Source: Polaribacter sp. (GTDB lineage Bacteria; Bacteroidota; Bacteroidia; Flavobacteriales; Flavobacteriaceae). From it: a stretch of 64,000 nt of DNA. The notes below the pieces were generated by a model. The model saw only the letters and a list, made by a program, of their open reading frames with translations. It did not search any database and was not told the origin of the DNA. The stretch covers positions 1 through 64,000 of the forward strand of contig JALQYN010000041.1 of the NCBI GenBank assembly GCA_023254055.1. The letters run 5' to 3'. Position numbers and translations under genes: made by a program. Below, one piece after another: positions 28,555 to 35,173 of the stretch (position 1 is its first letter; every line of letters begins with the position of its first letter).

Positions 28555-31230
28555 TTATAAATTGTATGCAATACTAAACATTATAATTCTTGGTAATATA
28601 TAGTTTTTAGTGTCTGAAATTAAATAATCAGAAAAACGATTGCTTTGTTTAAACGTGGTGTTAAAGAGGTTGGTAGCCTGTATTTTATAGCTCCAAGCGC
28701 TATCATCATTTTTATAAGACAATGCTGCGTTTGCTAATTCGTAGGTGTTTATTTGATTTAAATTTTTATTTTGATAATTAGAACGAGCATAGTCAAAATT
28801 AAAAATAAACCCTTTTAAGAAACTATAATCTATATTTAGATAAGGTTCTGAATGTATAAATTCTGACTTAGAATTACCAGAAGAATAATTACCAATAGTT
28901 CTTTTATATCCAATTTCTATGGCTGGAAAATTATCAAATAGTGTTTCTATGCCAACATCAACAGTATAACTATTACTTTTATTAGTTTGGTTTTTATTGT
29001 TAATATTCTGCAGGTATTTAGATACATTAGCGTTTCCTTGTAAACTGTATTTTAGTTTTTTTATAGTTTTATTAATTAAACCACTAAACATCCAGTTTTC
29101 TGAGGGATTGCTAATTAATTGAGTTGTTAAAAATCGGTTTGCTCTTTGTGTTGGATCTAGATTTGTTTCATCAAACATGACTATGTTATTAAACCCTTTA
29201 ATTTTTTTAGTGTAATTTATACTTGCATTCATCATTAAGCCTCTATACAAACTAAACCTACTATAGTAGATGTTTGCATTGTGATACAATTCATTTTCTA
29301 GATTTTCATTTCCTTTAAAAACCGAATTGTACGATTGTAAATAAAACTGATTTGCTAGTTTTGATGCATCAGAAAAATTGGTTTTTAAGTTATATCGAAT
29401 TTGTATATTTTTAGATTTATTGAATTCAATTTTTGCTAAAAAATCTGGTAAAGCAATCCATTTAGATTTCGAAAAATGGATTTGCTGATCTACATTCCAA
29501 TTGAAATTGTGTACCGCTACTCCTTGTTTTACTGTGAAAATGCCAGTTCTAAATTTATAATGCAATCCTAGAAAGAAATCGTTCAAGATAAAACTAACAT
29601 TGTTTCCAAATCCGTTAGATGAAAAATCGTTATAAGAGCCATTGTCTAATTCTTGCTTGTCTGTTGTTAAGAAATGTTCATTTGACAAACTATTACCAAC
29701 AGTTGTGTAAATATGATTGTGATTGTTGATTACCCAAAAATGTTTAAATATAGAGTTAAAGCGTTGTTGTTCTATTTCTTTATTTTGATGTAAACGATAT
29801 GCGTTTTGCGAATTATCAACAGGAATTAGTCCTTGTAAAATTTGATTGGTTGTTTGCCAATAATTGGTCGGGTTATTTTTATCAAAGGTGTAATCTGCAA
29901 TAAAAGAAAAGGTGTGTTTATTGCTTTGTCGTTGATGCCATTCAATATTCTGAGTAATAGAAATTGCATCTGTTTTTCTATTGGTATCAAAGCTATTTTG
30001 TGTGCTATTTATGGTAGACAAAATATCGATCTTATTTTTGTTTTGTGTCTTTTTAACTTGCGTTCTTGCGTACCATTGAGATTTATTATTTGGTGCGTAT
30101 TCTACATTTAATTTTCCGATACCAAATACATTTTCTGCATTTGTTCTATTCTCTTTTTGTTCTGTTATGCTTGTAAATTGATTGTTGCTTTCTTGAAAAC
30201 TGTTGGTATTGGTTTTTGATACAATTGCAAAACCAGAGATGTCTAATTTACTTGAGGCTGCATTTGTAATATGTAAAGCGCCAAACTTATTTTCACTTTT
30301 TAAAATATCGTTACTATTTAAAAATTGCGCAAAATCATCTCTTCCCCATTTAAAGTTTCCGTTAAATACAGCATTGATACCACCTTGAAAATTCATGTAA
30401 TCTCTAAACGTGAAGGTTTTTTCGCCTGTGTTATTTAGGTTTCCAATAAAATTGACATTTGTTTTTGGACTGTAGTAAAACAGATTGGCATTTGTTCTAT
30501 AATAGTTCTGATGTCCTTTACCTGCTTCAACATCGCCAAACATAAAATTCTTTTTGTCTTTTTTTAGTTTGATGTTCATTGCCATTTCATCAGAGTCTGA
30601 AATGTTTTTTAAAAAAGCAACTTCGTTGTAATTGTCTAAAACTTCTACTTTATTTACTGCATTTGCAGGAATATTATCTATGGCTAATTTTGTACCACCT
30701 CCAAAGAATTTTTTTCCTTCAACGAGCATTTGGGTTACTTTTTTCCCATTTACAATAACGTCACCATTTTTATCAATTGCTACACCAGGCAGTTTTTTTA
30801 ATACGTTTTTTAGTTTTCGTTCTGTTCCATTTACAAAATGTTTTGTATTGTATATTGTAGTATCTTGTTTTACTACGATTGGCATTTCAATAACTACTTC
30901 ATCCAATTGGTTTTTTGCTTCTTTTAAGATAAAGTTTTTAATGGTGGTTTTAGTTGCTCTAAACAGGTGATTTATTGGCTCAAAACCCATATAACTTATA
31001 CTTATGGTGTATTCTTCTCCTTTTGTTAATTCTAACCGATACAAACCATCATTATCTGTAATTGCAAATTGTAAATTTTTGGTTTTATCTTTAGGCTTGG
31101 CAATAACATTGGCAAAAGTTAGAGAGTTTTGCAAACTATCTTTTACGCTCCCTTTTAGAGTAATAGTTTGTGCGTTAGTAATAATTGTATAACCAAACAA
31201 TAAAATTGCAGCAATGATTTTTTTTAGCAT
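28555..31230 (-). CDS. TonB-dependent-receptor-like outer-membrane beta-barrel with CarboxypepD_reg-like N-terminus
   Basis: The signal peptide is MLKKIIAAILLFGYTIITNAQ. A carboxypeptidase-regulatory-like beta-sandwich (about 24-105) has the SYMGFEPINHLFRA pattern. A plug-like domain (about 115-225) contains GVAIDKNGDVIVNGKKVTQM and DNIPANAVNKVEVLDNYNEV. A long Asn/aromatic-rich barrel runs to residue 891 and ends IIMFSIAYNL. The usual TonB box is not obvious. The plug belongs to the group often annotated as outer membrane beta-barrel protein. It follows a GLPGLI gene by 5 nt, which suggests it works with that cassette. Confidence 0.85.
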   Translation of the reverse strand: MLKKIIAAILLFGYTIITNAQTITLKGSVKDSLQNSLTFANVIAKPKDKTKNLQFAITDNDGLYRLELTKGEEYTISISYMGFEPINHLFRATKTTIKNFILKEAKNQLDEVVIEMPIVVKQDTTIYNTKHFVNGTERKLKNVLKKLPGVAIDKNGDVIVNGKKVTQMLVEGKKFFGGGTKLAIDNIPANAVNKVEVLDNYNEVAFLKNISDSDEMAMNIKLKKDKKNFMFGDVEAGKGHQNYYRTNANLFYYSPKTNVNFIGNLNNTGEKTFTFRDYMNFQGGINAVFNGNFKWGRDDFAQFLNSNDILKSENKFGALHITNAASSKLDISGFAIVSKTNTNSFQESNNQFTSITEQKENRTNAENVFGIGKLNVEYAPNNKSQWYARTQVKKTQNKNKIDILSTINSTQNSFDTNRKTDAISITQNIEWHQRQSNKHTFSFIADYTFDKNNPTNYWQTTNQILQGLIPVDNSQNAYRLHQNKEIEQQRFNSIFKHFWVINNHNHIYTTVGNSLSNEHFLTTDKQELDNGSYNDFSSNGFGNNVSFILNDFFLGLHYKFRTGIFTVKQGVAVHNFNWNVDQQIHFSKSKWIALPDFLAKIEFNKSKNIQIRYNLKTNFSDASKLANQFYLQSYNSVFKGNENLENELYHNANIYYSRFSLYRGLMMNASINYTKKIKGFNNIVMFDETNLDPTQRANRFLTTQLISNPSENWMFSGLINKTIKKLKYSLQGNANVSKYLQNINNKNQTNKSNSYTVDVGIETLFDNFPAIEIGYKRTIGNYSSGNSKSEFIHSEPYLNIDYSFLKGFIFNFDYARSNYQNKNLNQINTYELANAALSYKNDDSAWSYKIQATNLFNTTFKQSNRFSDYLISDTKNYILPRIIMFSIAYNL

Positions 31231-31235
31231 TAAAC

Positions 31236-31976
31236 TTAATTTCTTTTAAAACGATTTTTATTAAAGTGAACTATTAGGCTGTCTAATTTTTTTTGTGAGA
31301 TATACTTATTTTTCTCTTTGAATTCAAAATTAAATTTTTCATTAATGTTCATCTTTATTTCTTTTGCAAAAAATGTTATTCTATTTTCTGTAAGCTCAAG
31401 AATGAGTCCTGGTAACCCGCCATACCCCTTTGGTCCAAACCCAAAAGGAATACTTGGGCAATACCATGCTTCAATTATTAACCCTTTTTTAAAAATAGAT
31501 TTTGTTATTGCTTTATAACACCTATATCCTCCAATTGTTTTCTCTTCTTGGGTTAATTCCCATTTTACTGAATCTAAATTTGTTTTAACATTAAATTCTT
31601 CTCCTAGAGTTTTGATCTTTTTTAAAGTAATCCTGTTTTTTAAATCTGTATAAATTATATCTTTTGCTTTTATTATAGCCATAACAAAAATCATTTGTTT
31701 GTCAAAATCTAAATTTAACATTTTATTCATTGAAAAAATAGATTCAAACTTGTTGAACGTTAAATTAAAAGACATTTTATTTTGATAGTTTATTATACTG
31801 TTATTAATTAATTCAAGGTTGCCTTTTAACCCGTTCTTTTTTTCTTTTTCAATTAGATCCTTACTTATAAAATCATTTTTTACCTTATAGACATACTGAA
31901 CTTTATTAATGTTTTCTTGACAAAAATTAAGATTAGAAAACCCTAAGAATAGTACAATTATTAATATTCTTTTCAT
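31236..31976 (-). CDS. GLPGLI family protein, cassette A
   Basis: Exported protein (signal peptide MKRILIIVLFLGFSNLNFCQ) of the Bacteroidetes GLPGLI family, named for the motif seen here as GYGGLPGLILELTENRI (about 183-199). Other conserved blocks are WELTQEEKTIGGYRCYKAIT (about 139-158) and EAWYCPSIPFGFGPKG. The 246-aa length is typical. Its biochemical role is unknown; the family often sits beside TonB-dependent receptors. It is paralogous to the protein at 32565-33326. A hairpin separates it from the small gene upstream. Confidence 0.9.
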   Translation of the reverse strand: MKRILIIVLFLGFSNLNFCQENINKVQYVYKVKNDFISKDLIEKEKKNGLKGNLELINNSIINYQNKMSFNLTFNKFESIFSMNKMLNLDFDKQMIFVMAIIKAKDIIYTDLKNRITLKKIKTLGEEFNVKTNLDSVKWELTQEEKTIGGYRCYKAITKSIFKKGLIIEAWYCPSIPFGFGPKGYGGLPGLILELTENRITFFAKEIKMNINEKFNFEFKEKNKYISQKKLDSLIVHFNKNRFKRN

Positions 31977-31997
31977 ATTAAAATTTATTTATAAAAT

Positions 31998-32027
31998 TTG
32001 AGACTAACCTAAAGAAGTTAGTCTCAA
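31998..32027 (-). terminator. Hairpin between small cassette-A gene and GLPGLI gene (possible attenuator)
   Basis: A perfect 11-bp stem TTGAGACTAAC / GTTAGTCTCAA with an 8-nt loop lies 8 nt after the small-gene stop. On the minus strand it is followed by an AT-rich run (TTTTATAAATAAATTTT) without a clean T-tract, so partial termination or RNA protection is more likely than a full stop. Confidence 0.6.
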
Positions 32028-32035
32028 TTATTTAT

Positions 32036-32266
32036 TTAATTATAATAACCTGGAATTGCATCAACATTTTCCTCACAGATATTAAAAACTCCTTCAGCAG
32101 TATTAGATGCCAATTGAACATCTCCAGTAAACGCGACCATAAATTCATATGCATCCAACATTTGTTCAAAACAATAATCATTATTAATTTTATTAATAGT
32201 TGAATTTGCATTTATTATTGTACTTGTAGTACATATAAAAACGATGCTTAATAGTATTTTTTTCAT
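32036..32266 (-). CDS. Small secreted CX31C protein, cassette A
   Basis: This 76-aa protein has a signal peptide (MKKILLSIVFICTTSTIINA), leaving a mature part of about 55 residues with two Cys in CFEQML...NICEEN. The Cys spacing (31 residues between) and the CF[ED]...CE pattern are the same in the 102-aa protein at 33369-33677, so the two are paralogues. It is not recognised as any named family. It could be a secreted peptide, a chaperone-like partner of the GLPGLI protein, or a RiPP-like precursor. No maturation enzyme is visible nearby. Confidence 0.75.
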   Translation of the reverse strand: MKKILLSIVFICTTSTIINANSTINKINNDYCFEQMLDAYEFMVAFTGDVQLASNTAEGVFNICEENVDAIPGYYN

Positions 32267-32284
32267 TTCATAACAATTTTTATT

Positions 32285-32299
32285 GAGTGGTTCACACTC
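32285..32299 (-). promoter_or_regulatory. 5'-leader dyad GAGTG-N5-CACTC, cassette A
   Basis: A 5-bp inverted repeat 18 nt before the small-gene start. The equivalent in cassette B is GAGTG-N5-CACTA at 33691-33705, 13 nt before its start. Conserved position and spacing suggest a leader hairpin. Confidence 0.5.
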
Positions 32300-32333
32300 G
32301 TTATTTTTTTATTCTGAGTTTATTATGAATAAA

Positions 32334-32357
32334 CAAGTATAAAACTCTTAAAACTTG
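32334..32357 (-). promoter_or_regulatory. Conserved promoter-region dyad CAAGT-N14-ACTTG, cassette A
   Basis: An inverted repeat with exactly the same 14-nt spacing as in cassette B. On the minus strand its proximal arm lies in TATACTTG, a TAnnCTTG variant of the -7 box, so the dyad may overlap the promoter. Confidence 0.5.
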
Positions 32358-32564
32358 TAAGAAAGATCTACTTTTGTAACTCTTTTCTTGTGTGTTAATT
32401 ATAGCTAATTCATAACCAGTTATTTAAGTTAAACATTTATGTAAGGTATTTTAGTTCTTAAAATTATAACCTCAGAAGATTTTTTTATTGCAATTTTAAA
32501 TAAGGTTTTTTATTTTGAGTTTTGAATTTTTATCTCCCAACTAAATATTTTATTTTCTAAGTAT

Positions 32565-33326
32565 TTATTTATTGTTCTTGAAAAATTTCGGAAACATCGC
32601 TCTTGCTTTCTTTTCTGTAAATTCCTCAAATTCTTTCTCGGTTAATTTAATCCCTTTTTTTAGAGGTTTTAAAGCATGGTTTTTCGTTTTCAAAAAATCA
32701 ATTTTTGTCGCTCGTAAGTTCATTTTACCATTGTCTAATTCTAAAATTAATCCAGGTAAACCAAAAAATTTAGCGGGGCCAAAAAAACTAGGCAATTCTG
32801 GACAAAACCAAGCAATAACTTTTGACTTGAAAATTCCTTTATGATTAGAAACCGTATCTTCTGTAGTTGCTTTATAACATTTAAAATCACTAATGAATTT
32901 GAATTCATTAGTGATTTTCCATTTTTTTGCCTCTATTTTAATTAGAAAATCATCACCCATAAAATTAAATTGATTAAGGTAAACACCTTCTTTTTTATTT
33001 ACGTAAAATTTACCACTTGTTCCTCCAATAGAACCCGCTACCTCTTTAAAATTAATGTTTGGGTTGTTCATTTTAAATTCATTGATACTAAATAATGAGT
33101 GTTGGTTTTCTATGGTTAACTGGTAAGATATTTCTTTTGAGTATTTTGCCAATAATGAATTTATAGCCCCGATTTCATTTTTAAAAGATTTGGTAATAGA
33201 AGTATCAAGTTTTGAACGATACTCTTTAACGTATGTAATGTTCAAAAACACATCTTTTTGAGAAAAAACATTTTCAGAGTTACTTATAAACGTTACTAAT
33301 AAAATATAGGATAAAATTTTTTTCAT
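32565..33326 (-). CDS. GLPGLI family protein, cassette B
   Basis: Exported paralogue of the protein at 31236-31976. It has a signal peptide (MKKILSYILLVTFISNSENVFS) and conserved blocks WKITNEFKFISDFKCYKATT, VIAWFCPELPSFFGPAKF and FGLPGLILELDNGKMNLRAT. The C-terminus is very Lys-rich (FEEFTEKKARAMFPKFFKNNK). The 253-aa length is typical. The codons for ITNEFKFISDF form a perfect 17-bp-arm palindrome (32883-32918) not present in the paralogue. Its function is unknown. Confidence 0.9.
   Translation of the reverse strand: MKKILSYILLVTFISNSENVFSQKDVFLNITYVKEYRSKLDTSITKSFKNEIGAINSLLAKYSKEISYQLTIENQHSLFSINEFKMNNPNINFKEVAGSIGGTSGKFYVNKKEGVYLNQFNFMGDDFLIKIEAKKWKITNEFKFISDFKCYKATTEDTVSNHKGIFKSKVIAWFCPELPSFFGPAKFFGLPGLILELDNGKMNLRATKIDFLKTKNHALKPLKKGIKLTEKEFEEFTEKKARAMFPKFFKNNK
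32883..32918. repeat. 36-bp palindrome inside the cassette-B GLPGLI gene
   Basis: AAAATCACTAATGAATT-TG-AATTCATTAGTGATTTT has perfect 17-bp arms and a 2-bp centre. It lies wholly in coding sequence without changing length relative to the paralogue. Confidence 0.85.
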
Positions 33327-33368
33327 ACTACTGCAAATTAATTAAAATAAATAAATTCAATTGTTTAT

Positions 33369-33677
33369 CTAATTTGTATTTATTAAAAGCCCTATAAGTA
33401 TTAATGCTTCGCAAGATTTTTTCATTTGATAGAATAAAGTCAAAGAAGTTTGAAATGATTCTCCACTTTTTTGCGAGACAATAAAGACTTCTGCTGCAAA
33501 ATCAAAACATAAATTGTTGATTAAGATAGTTGAATTTTCTAATGCTAAATGATTATCACTATTTATATCTAATTTGTTTTCTAATAAAGGTTTGGTATTA
33601 GTTATTATAGTGTTTGAAGTGTTTCCAATAGTTGATATTCCTAGAATAAAAACTAAACTTAAAATTATCTTTTTCAT
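33369..33677 (-). CDS. Small secreted CX31C protein, cassette B
   Basis: The start at 33677 gives MKKIILSLVFILGISTIGNT, a good signal peptide; the track start at 33701 adds MIHSKKIT and would run through the conserved leader dyad. The product is 102 aa. The mature region holds LCFDFAAEV...KKSCEALIL with 31 residues between the Cys, the same as cassette A. The linker between signal and first Cys is longer (about 45 residues, Asn-rich). The family is not recognised. It is followed by a GLPGLI gene after 42 nt with no clear hairpin. Confidence 0.7.
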   Translation of the reverse strand: MKKIILSLVFILGISTIGNTSNTIITNTKPLLENKLDINSDNHLALENSTILINNLCFDFAAEVFIVSQKSGESFQTSLTLFYQMKKSCEALILIGLLINTN

Positions 33678-33690
33678 AGTTATTTTTTTT

Positions 33691-33705
33691 GAGTGTATCA
33701 CACTA
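33691..33705 (-). promoter_or_regulatory. 5'-leader dyad GAGTG-N5-CACTA, cassette B
   Basis: The counterpart of the cassette-A dyad at 32285-32299, with the same spacing and similar distance to the start codon; one arm position is changed. Confidence 0.45.
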
Positions 33706-33739
33706 GTTATTTTTTAATTATTGAGTTTTAATGAATAAA

Positions 33740-33763
33740 CAAGTCTATAACTCTAAAAACTTG
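33740..33763 (-). promoter_or_regulatory. Conserved promoter-region dyad CAAGT-N14-ACTTG, cassette B
   Basis: The same arms and 14-nt spacer length as cassette A, 62 nt before the start codon. The proximal arm lies in TAGACTTG on the minus strand, a TAnnCTTG-like box. Confidence 0.5.
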
Positions 33764-33973
33764 CAAGAAAATTTACTTCTAAAGGTTTTTTCTTTTATTG
33801 TTAAGTATAGCTAAGTCATTCCTTGTTGGTTTTAAGTGAAATAATTAAATAAAATGTTTTTCTTTTATAAAGTTAACCCCAGAAGACTTTCATTTTCATA
33901 GCAATCTCTATTAAGGTTTTTCTTTTTCGCTTTGTAAAGTTTATAATAGGTTTTTTAATTTCCAAATATTTTA

Positions 33974-33989
33974 ATTCCCTTTTTGGAAT
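33974..33989 (+). promoter_or_regulatory. Operator-like palindrome ATTCC-N6-GGAAT upstream of XRE gene
   Basis: 5-bp inverted arms, with a second such site 52 bp downstream. Paired dyads ahead of a small HTH gene suggest autoregulation. Confidence 0.45.
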
Positions 33990-34026
33990 AATATTTTTTA
34001 TTGTAAAGAAATTCCTCCACAGCGCT

Positions 34027-34041
34027 ATTCCAAAATGGAAT
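34027..34041 (+). promoter_or_regulatory. Operator-like palindrome ATTCC-N5-GGAAT adjoining XRE promoter
   Basis: The second ATTCC/GGAAT dyad. Its centre lies about 30 bp upstream of the TAATTTTG box, so a bound dimer could occlude the -33 region. An extra half-site ATTCC sits at 34011-34015. Confidence 0.45.
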
Positions 34042-34063
34042 GTTTCTTTTTCATTTTATTTAG

Positions 34064-34071
34064 TAATTTTG
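34064..34071 (+). promoter_or_regulatory. Candidate -7 box for the XRE regulator
   Basis: TAATTTTG matches TAnnTTTG and directly abuts the ATG at 34072. The transcript would start at or after that ATG, which favours the in-frame ATG at 34093 as the real start, or a leaderless message. Confidence 0.4.
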
Positions 34072-34320
34072 ATGAAAAAAGCTATTAATGATATGGAAAA
34101 AGAAAAACCTCAAGCGAAAGCTGCTAAAATTTTACAGCGAATAATTAAGAAAAGACTAGAGTTAGGAATTACACAAAAGGAATTAGCGATTGAGTTGTAT
34201 TTGTCTTCAAACGGGTATTTTAAAATTGAAAAAGGATATACGAGTTTAAGTGTACTACGTTTGCTAGAAATAGCGAAAGCTCTTAAAGTAAACCCCTGTG
34301 ATTTCTTTGAAGACTTGTAG
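34072..34320 (+). CDS. XRE family helix-turn-helix regulator
   Basis: A small Cro/C1-type DNA-binding protein. The HTH is RIIKKRLELGITQKELAIELYLSSNGYFKIEKG in recognisable XRE form (ITQKELA, then the recognition helix SSNGYFKIE). LSVLRLLEIAKALKVNPCDFF is the typical C-terminal half. The ORF track uses TTG at 34069; the ATG at 34072 (82 aa) or at 34093 (75 aa, given promoter position) is better. It is divergent from the GLPGLI cassettes but more than 300 bp away, so control of them is only possible, not shown. Confidence 0.85.
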   Translation: MKKAINDMEKEKPQAKAAKILQRIIKKRLELGITQKELAIELYLSSNGYFKIEKGYTSLSVLRLLEIAKALKVNPCDFFEDL

Positions 34321-34324
34321 AAGG

Positions 34325-34374
34325 CTTCTCGATACAATTTTCTCATAAAATCGAAAATCACTCGAAATGACAGT
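34325..34374. repeat. TCGA-type intergenic repeat element, copy 1
   Basis: Reversed, it reads CTGTCATTTCGAGTGATTTTCGA...TATCGAGAAG, a pattern commonly scattered between genes in flavobacteria. It has internal dyad symmetry (TCGA ... ATTTT / AAAAT ... CGA). It follows the XRE stop by 4 nt. A shorter related piece is at 45750-45773. Confidence 0.55.
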
Positions 34375-34399
34375 TCAGTGTTTTAAAAAAAATTGAGAG

Positions 34400-35155
34400 T
34401 TATTTGTACTTCTTTAGTAGAAGTTGATTGTTCTCAAAAACACCATAAGTAAAATGACCAATCCAATCTCCTAAATTGACATAGGTGCTATTTTCTTGTA
34501 ATTGAATCTCTAAGGGTAAATGTCTATGTCCAAACACAAAATAATCGTAGTGTTTGGTTTCTAATTTACGCTTGCAATATTGCACTAACCATTCATTCTC
34601 TTCCCCTAAAAACTTAGCGTCTTCTTCTCCAGAAATGAGTTTGTTTTTGACAGACATGTATTGCCCTAAGCGCATTCCTACATCTGGATGTAACCATTTA
34701 AACAGCCATTTAAAAAAAGGAAATGTAAACACTTTTTTCATGCGTTTGTAGCCTTTGTCTCCAGGGCCTAAACCATCTCCATGACCAATAAATAAAGAAG
34801 TGTTGTTAAATGTAAATTCCTGTGGTTTGTGATAAACGGGAATATTGAGTTCCTTTTCAAAGTAATCTTTCATCCATAAATCATGGTTGCCCACAAAGAA
34901 GTAAATCGGAATTCCGCTGTCTTTAACTTCGGCTAATTTTCCTAAAACTCTTACAAATCCTTTCGGAACAACCGTATTGTATTCGAACCAAAAATCAAAT
35001 AAATCTCCCAATAAAAAAATAGCAGCAGCATCTTCTTTGATTTCGTTTAACCAAGCCACAAATTTTTGTTCTCGAGGAAAACTTGCTTCTGCGGTTGGGG
35101 CTCCTAAATGCTGATCGGAAGCAAAATAGATTTTTTTAGTGTTTGGGATATTCAT
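34400..35155 (-). CDS. lpxH: UDP-2,3-diacylglucosamine diphosphatase-type metallophosphoesterase
   Basis: Calcineurin-fold hydrolase expected to release lipid X in lipid A synthesis. Metal motifs are SDQHLGAP (about 13-20), GDLFDFWFE (about 49-57), VGNHDLWM (about 88-95), IGHGDG and VFGHRHLP. The length (about 251 aa) fits LpxH, and a membrane-associated cytoplasmic site is expected. The track start is GTG at 35161; the ATG at 35155 (MNIPNTKK) is preferred. It lies 18 nt from the ctp protease stop and is likely cotranscribed. Confidence 0.88.
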   Translation of the reverse strand: MNIPNTKKIYFASDQHLGAPTAEASFPREQKFVAWLNEIKEDAAAIFLLGDLFDFWFEYNTVVPKGFVRVLGKLAEVKDSGIPIYFFVGNHDLWMKDYFEKELNIPVYHKPQEFTFNNTSLFIGHGDGLGPGDKGYKRMKKVFTFPFFKWLFKWLHPDVGMRLGQYMSVKNKLISGEEDAKFLGEENEWLVQYCKRKLETKHYDYFVFGHRHLPLEIQLQENSTYVNLGDWIGHFTYGVFENNQLLLKKYK

Positions 35156-35173
35156 TGTCACAAAGTAACGGCA

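Larger units (their letters stand above)
32267..32520. repeat. Duplicated upstream region, copy A (gap of 298 bp to 32564 contains no gene)
   Basis: This intergenic stretch aligns by eye with 33678-33945. Shared blocks in order are TTGAGTG, CACACT-GTTATTTTT, ATGAATAAACAAGT, AAAACTTG-AAGAAA, TATAGCTAA, CCAGAAGA and TAAGGTTTTT. The remaining 32521-32564 is AT-rich with nothing recognisable. No ORF above 30 codons looks real. Confidence 0.6.
33678..33945. repeat. Duplicated upstream region, copy B
   Basis: This is the partner of 32267-32520 and shows that the tandem duplication of about 1.4 kb included the regulatory region. The 394-bp gap to the XRE gene otherwise holds the operator-like palindromes and promoter box listed separately. 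No gene is seen in it. Confidence 0.6.

Noticed and set aside
31236-34320. Radical-SAM RiPP cluster or toxin-antitoxin system
   Set aside because: No radical SAM, peptidase-exporter or kinase gene is present, and the XRE gene has no partner ORF in an operon with it.
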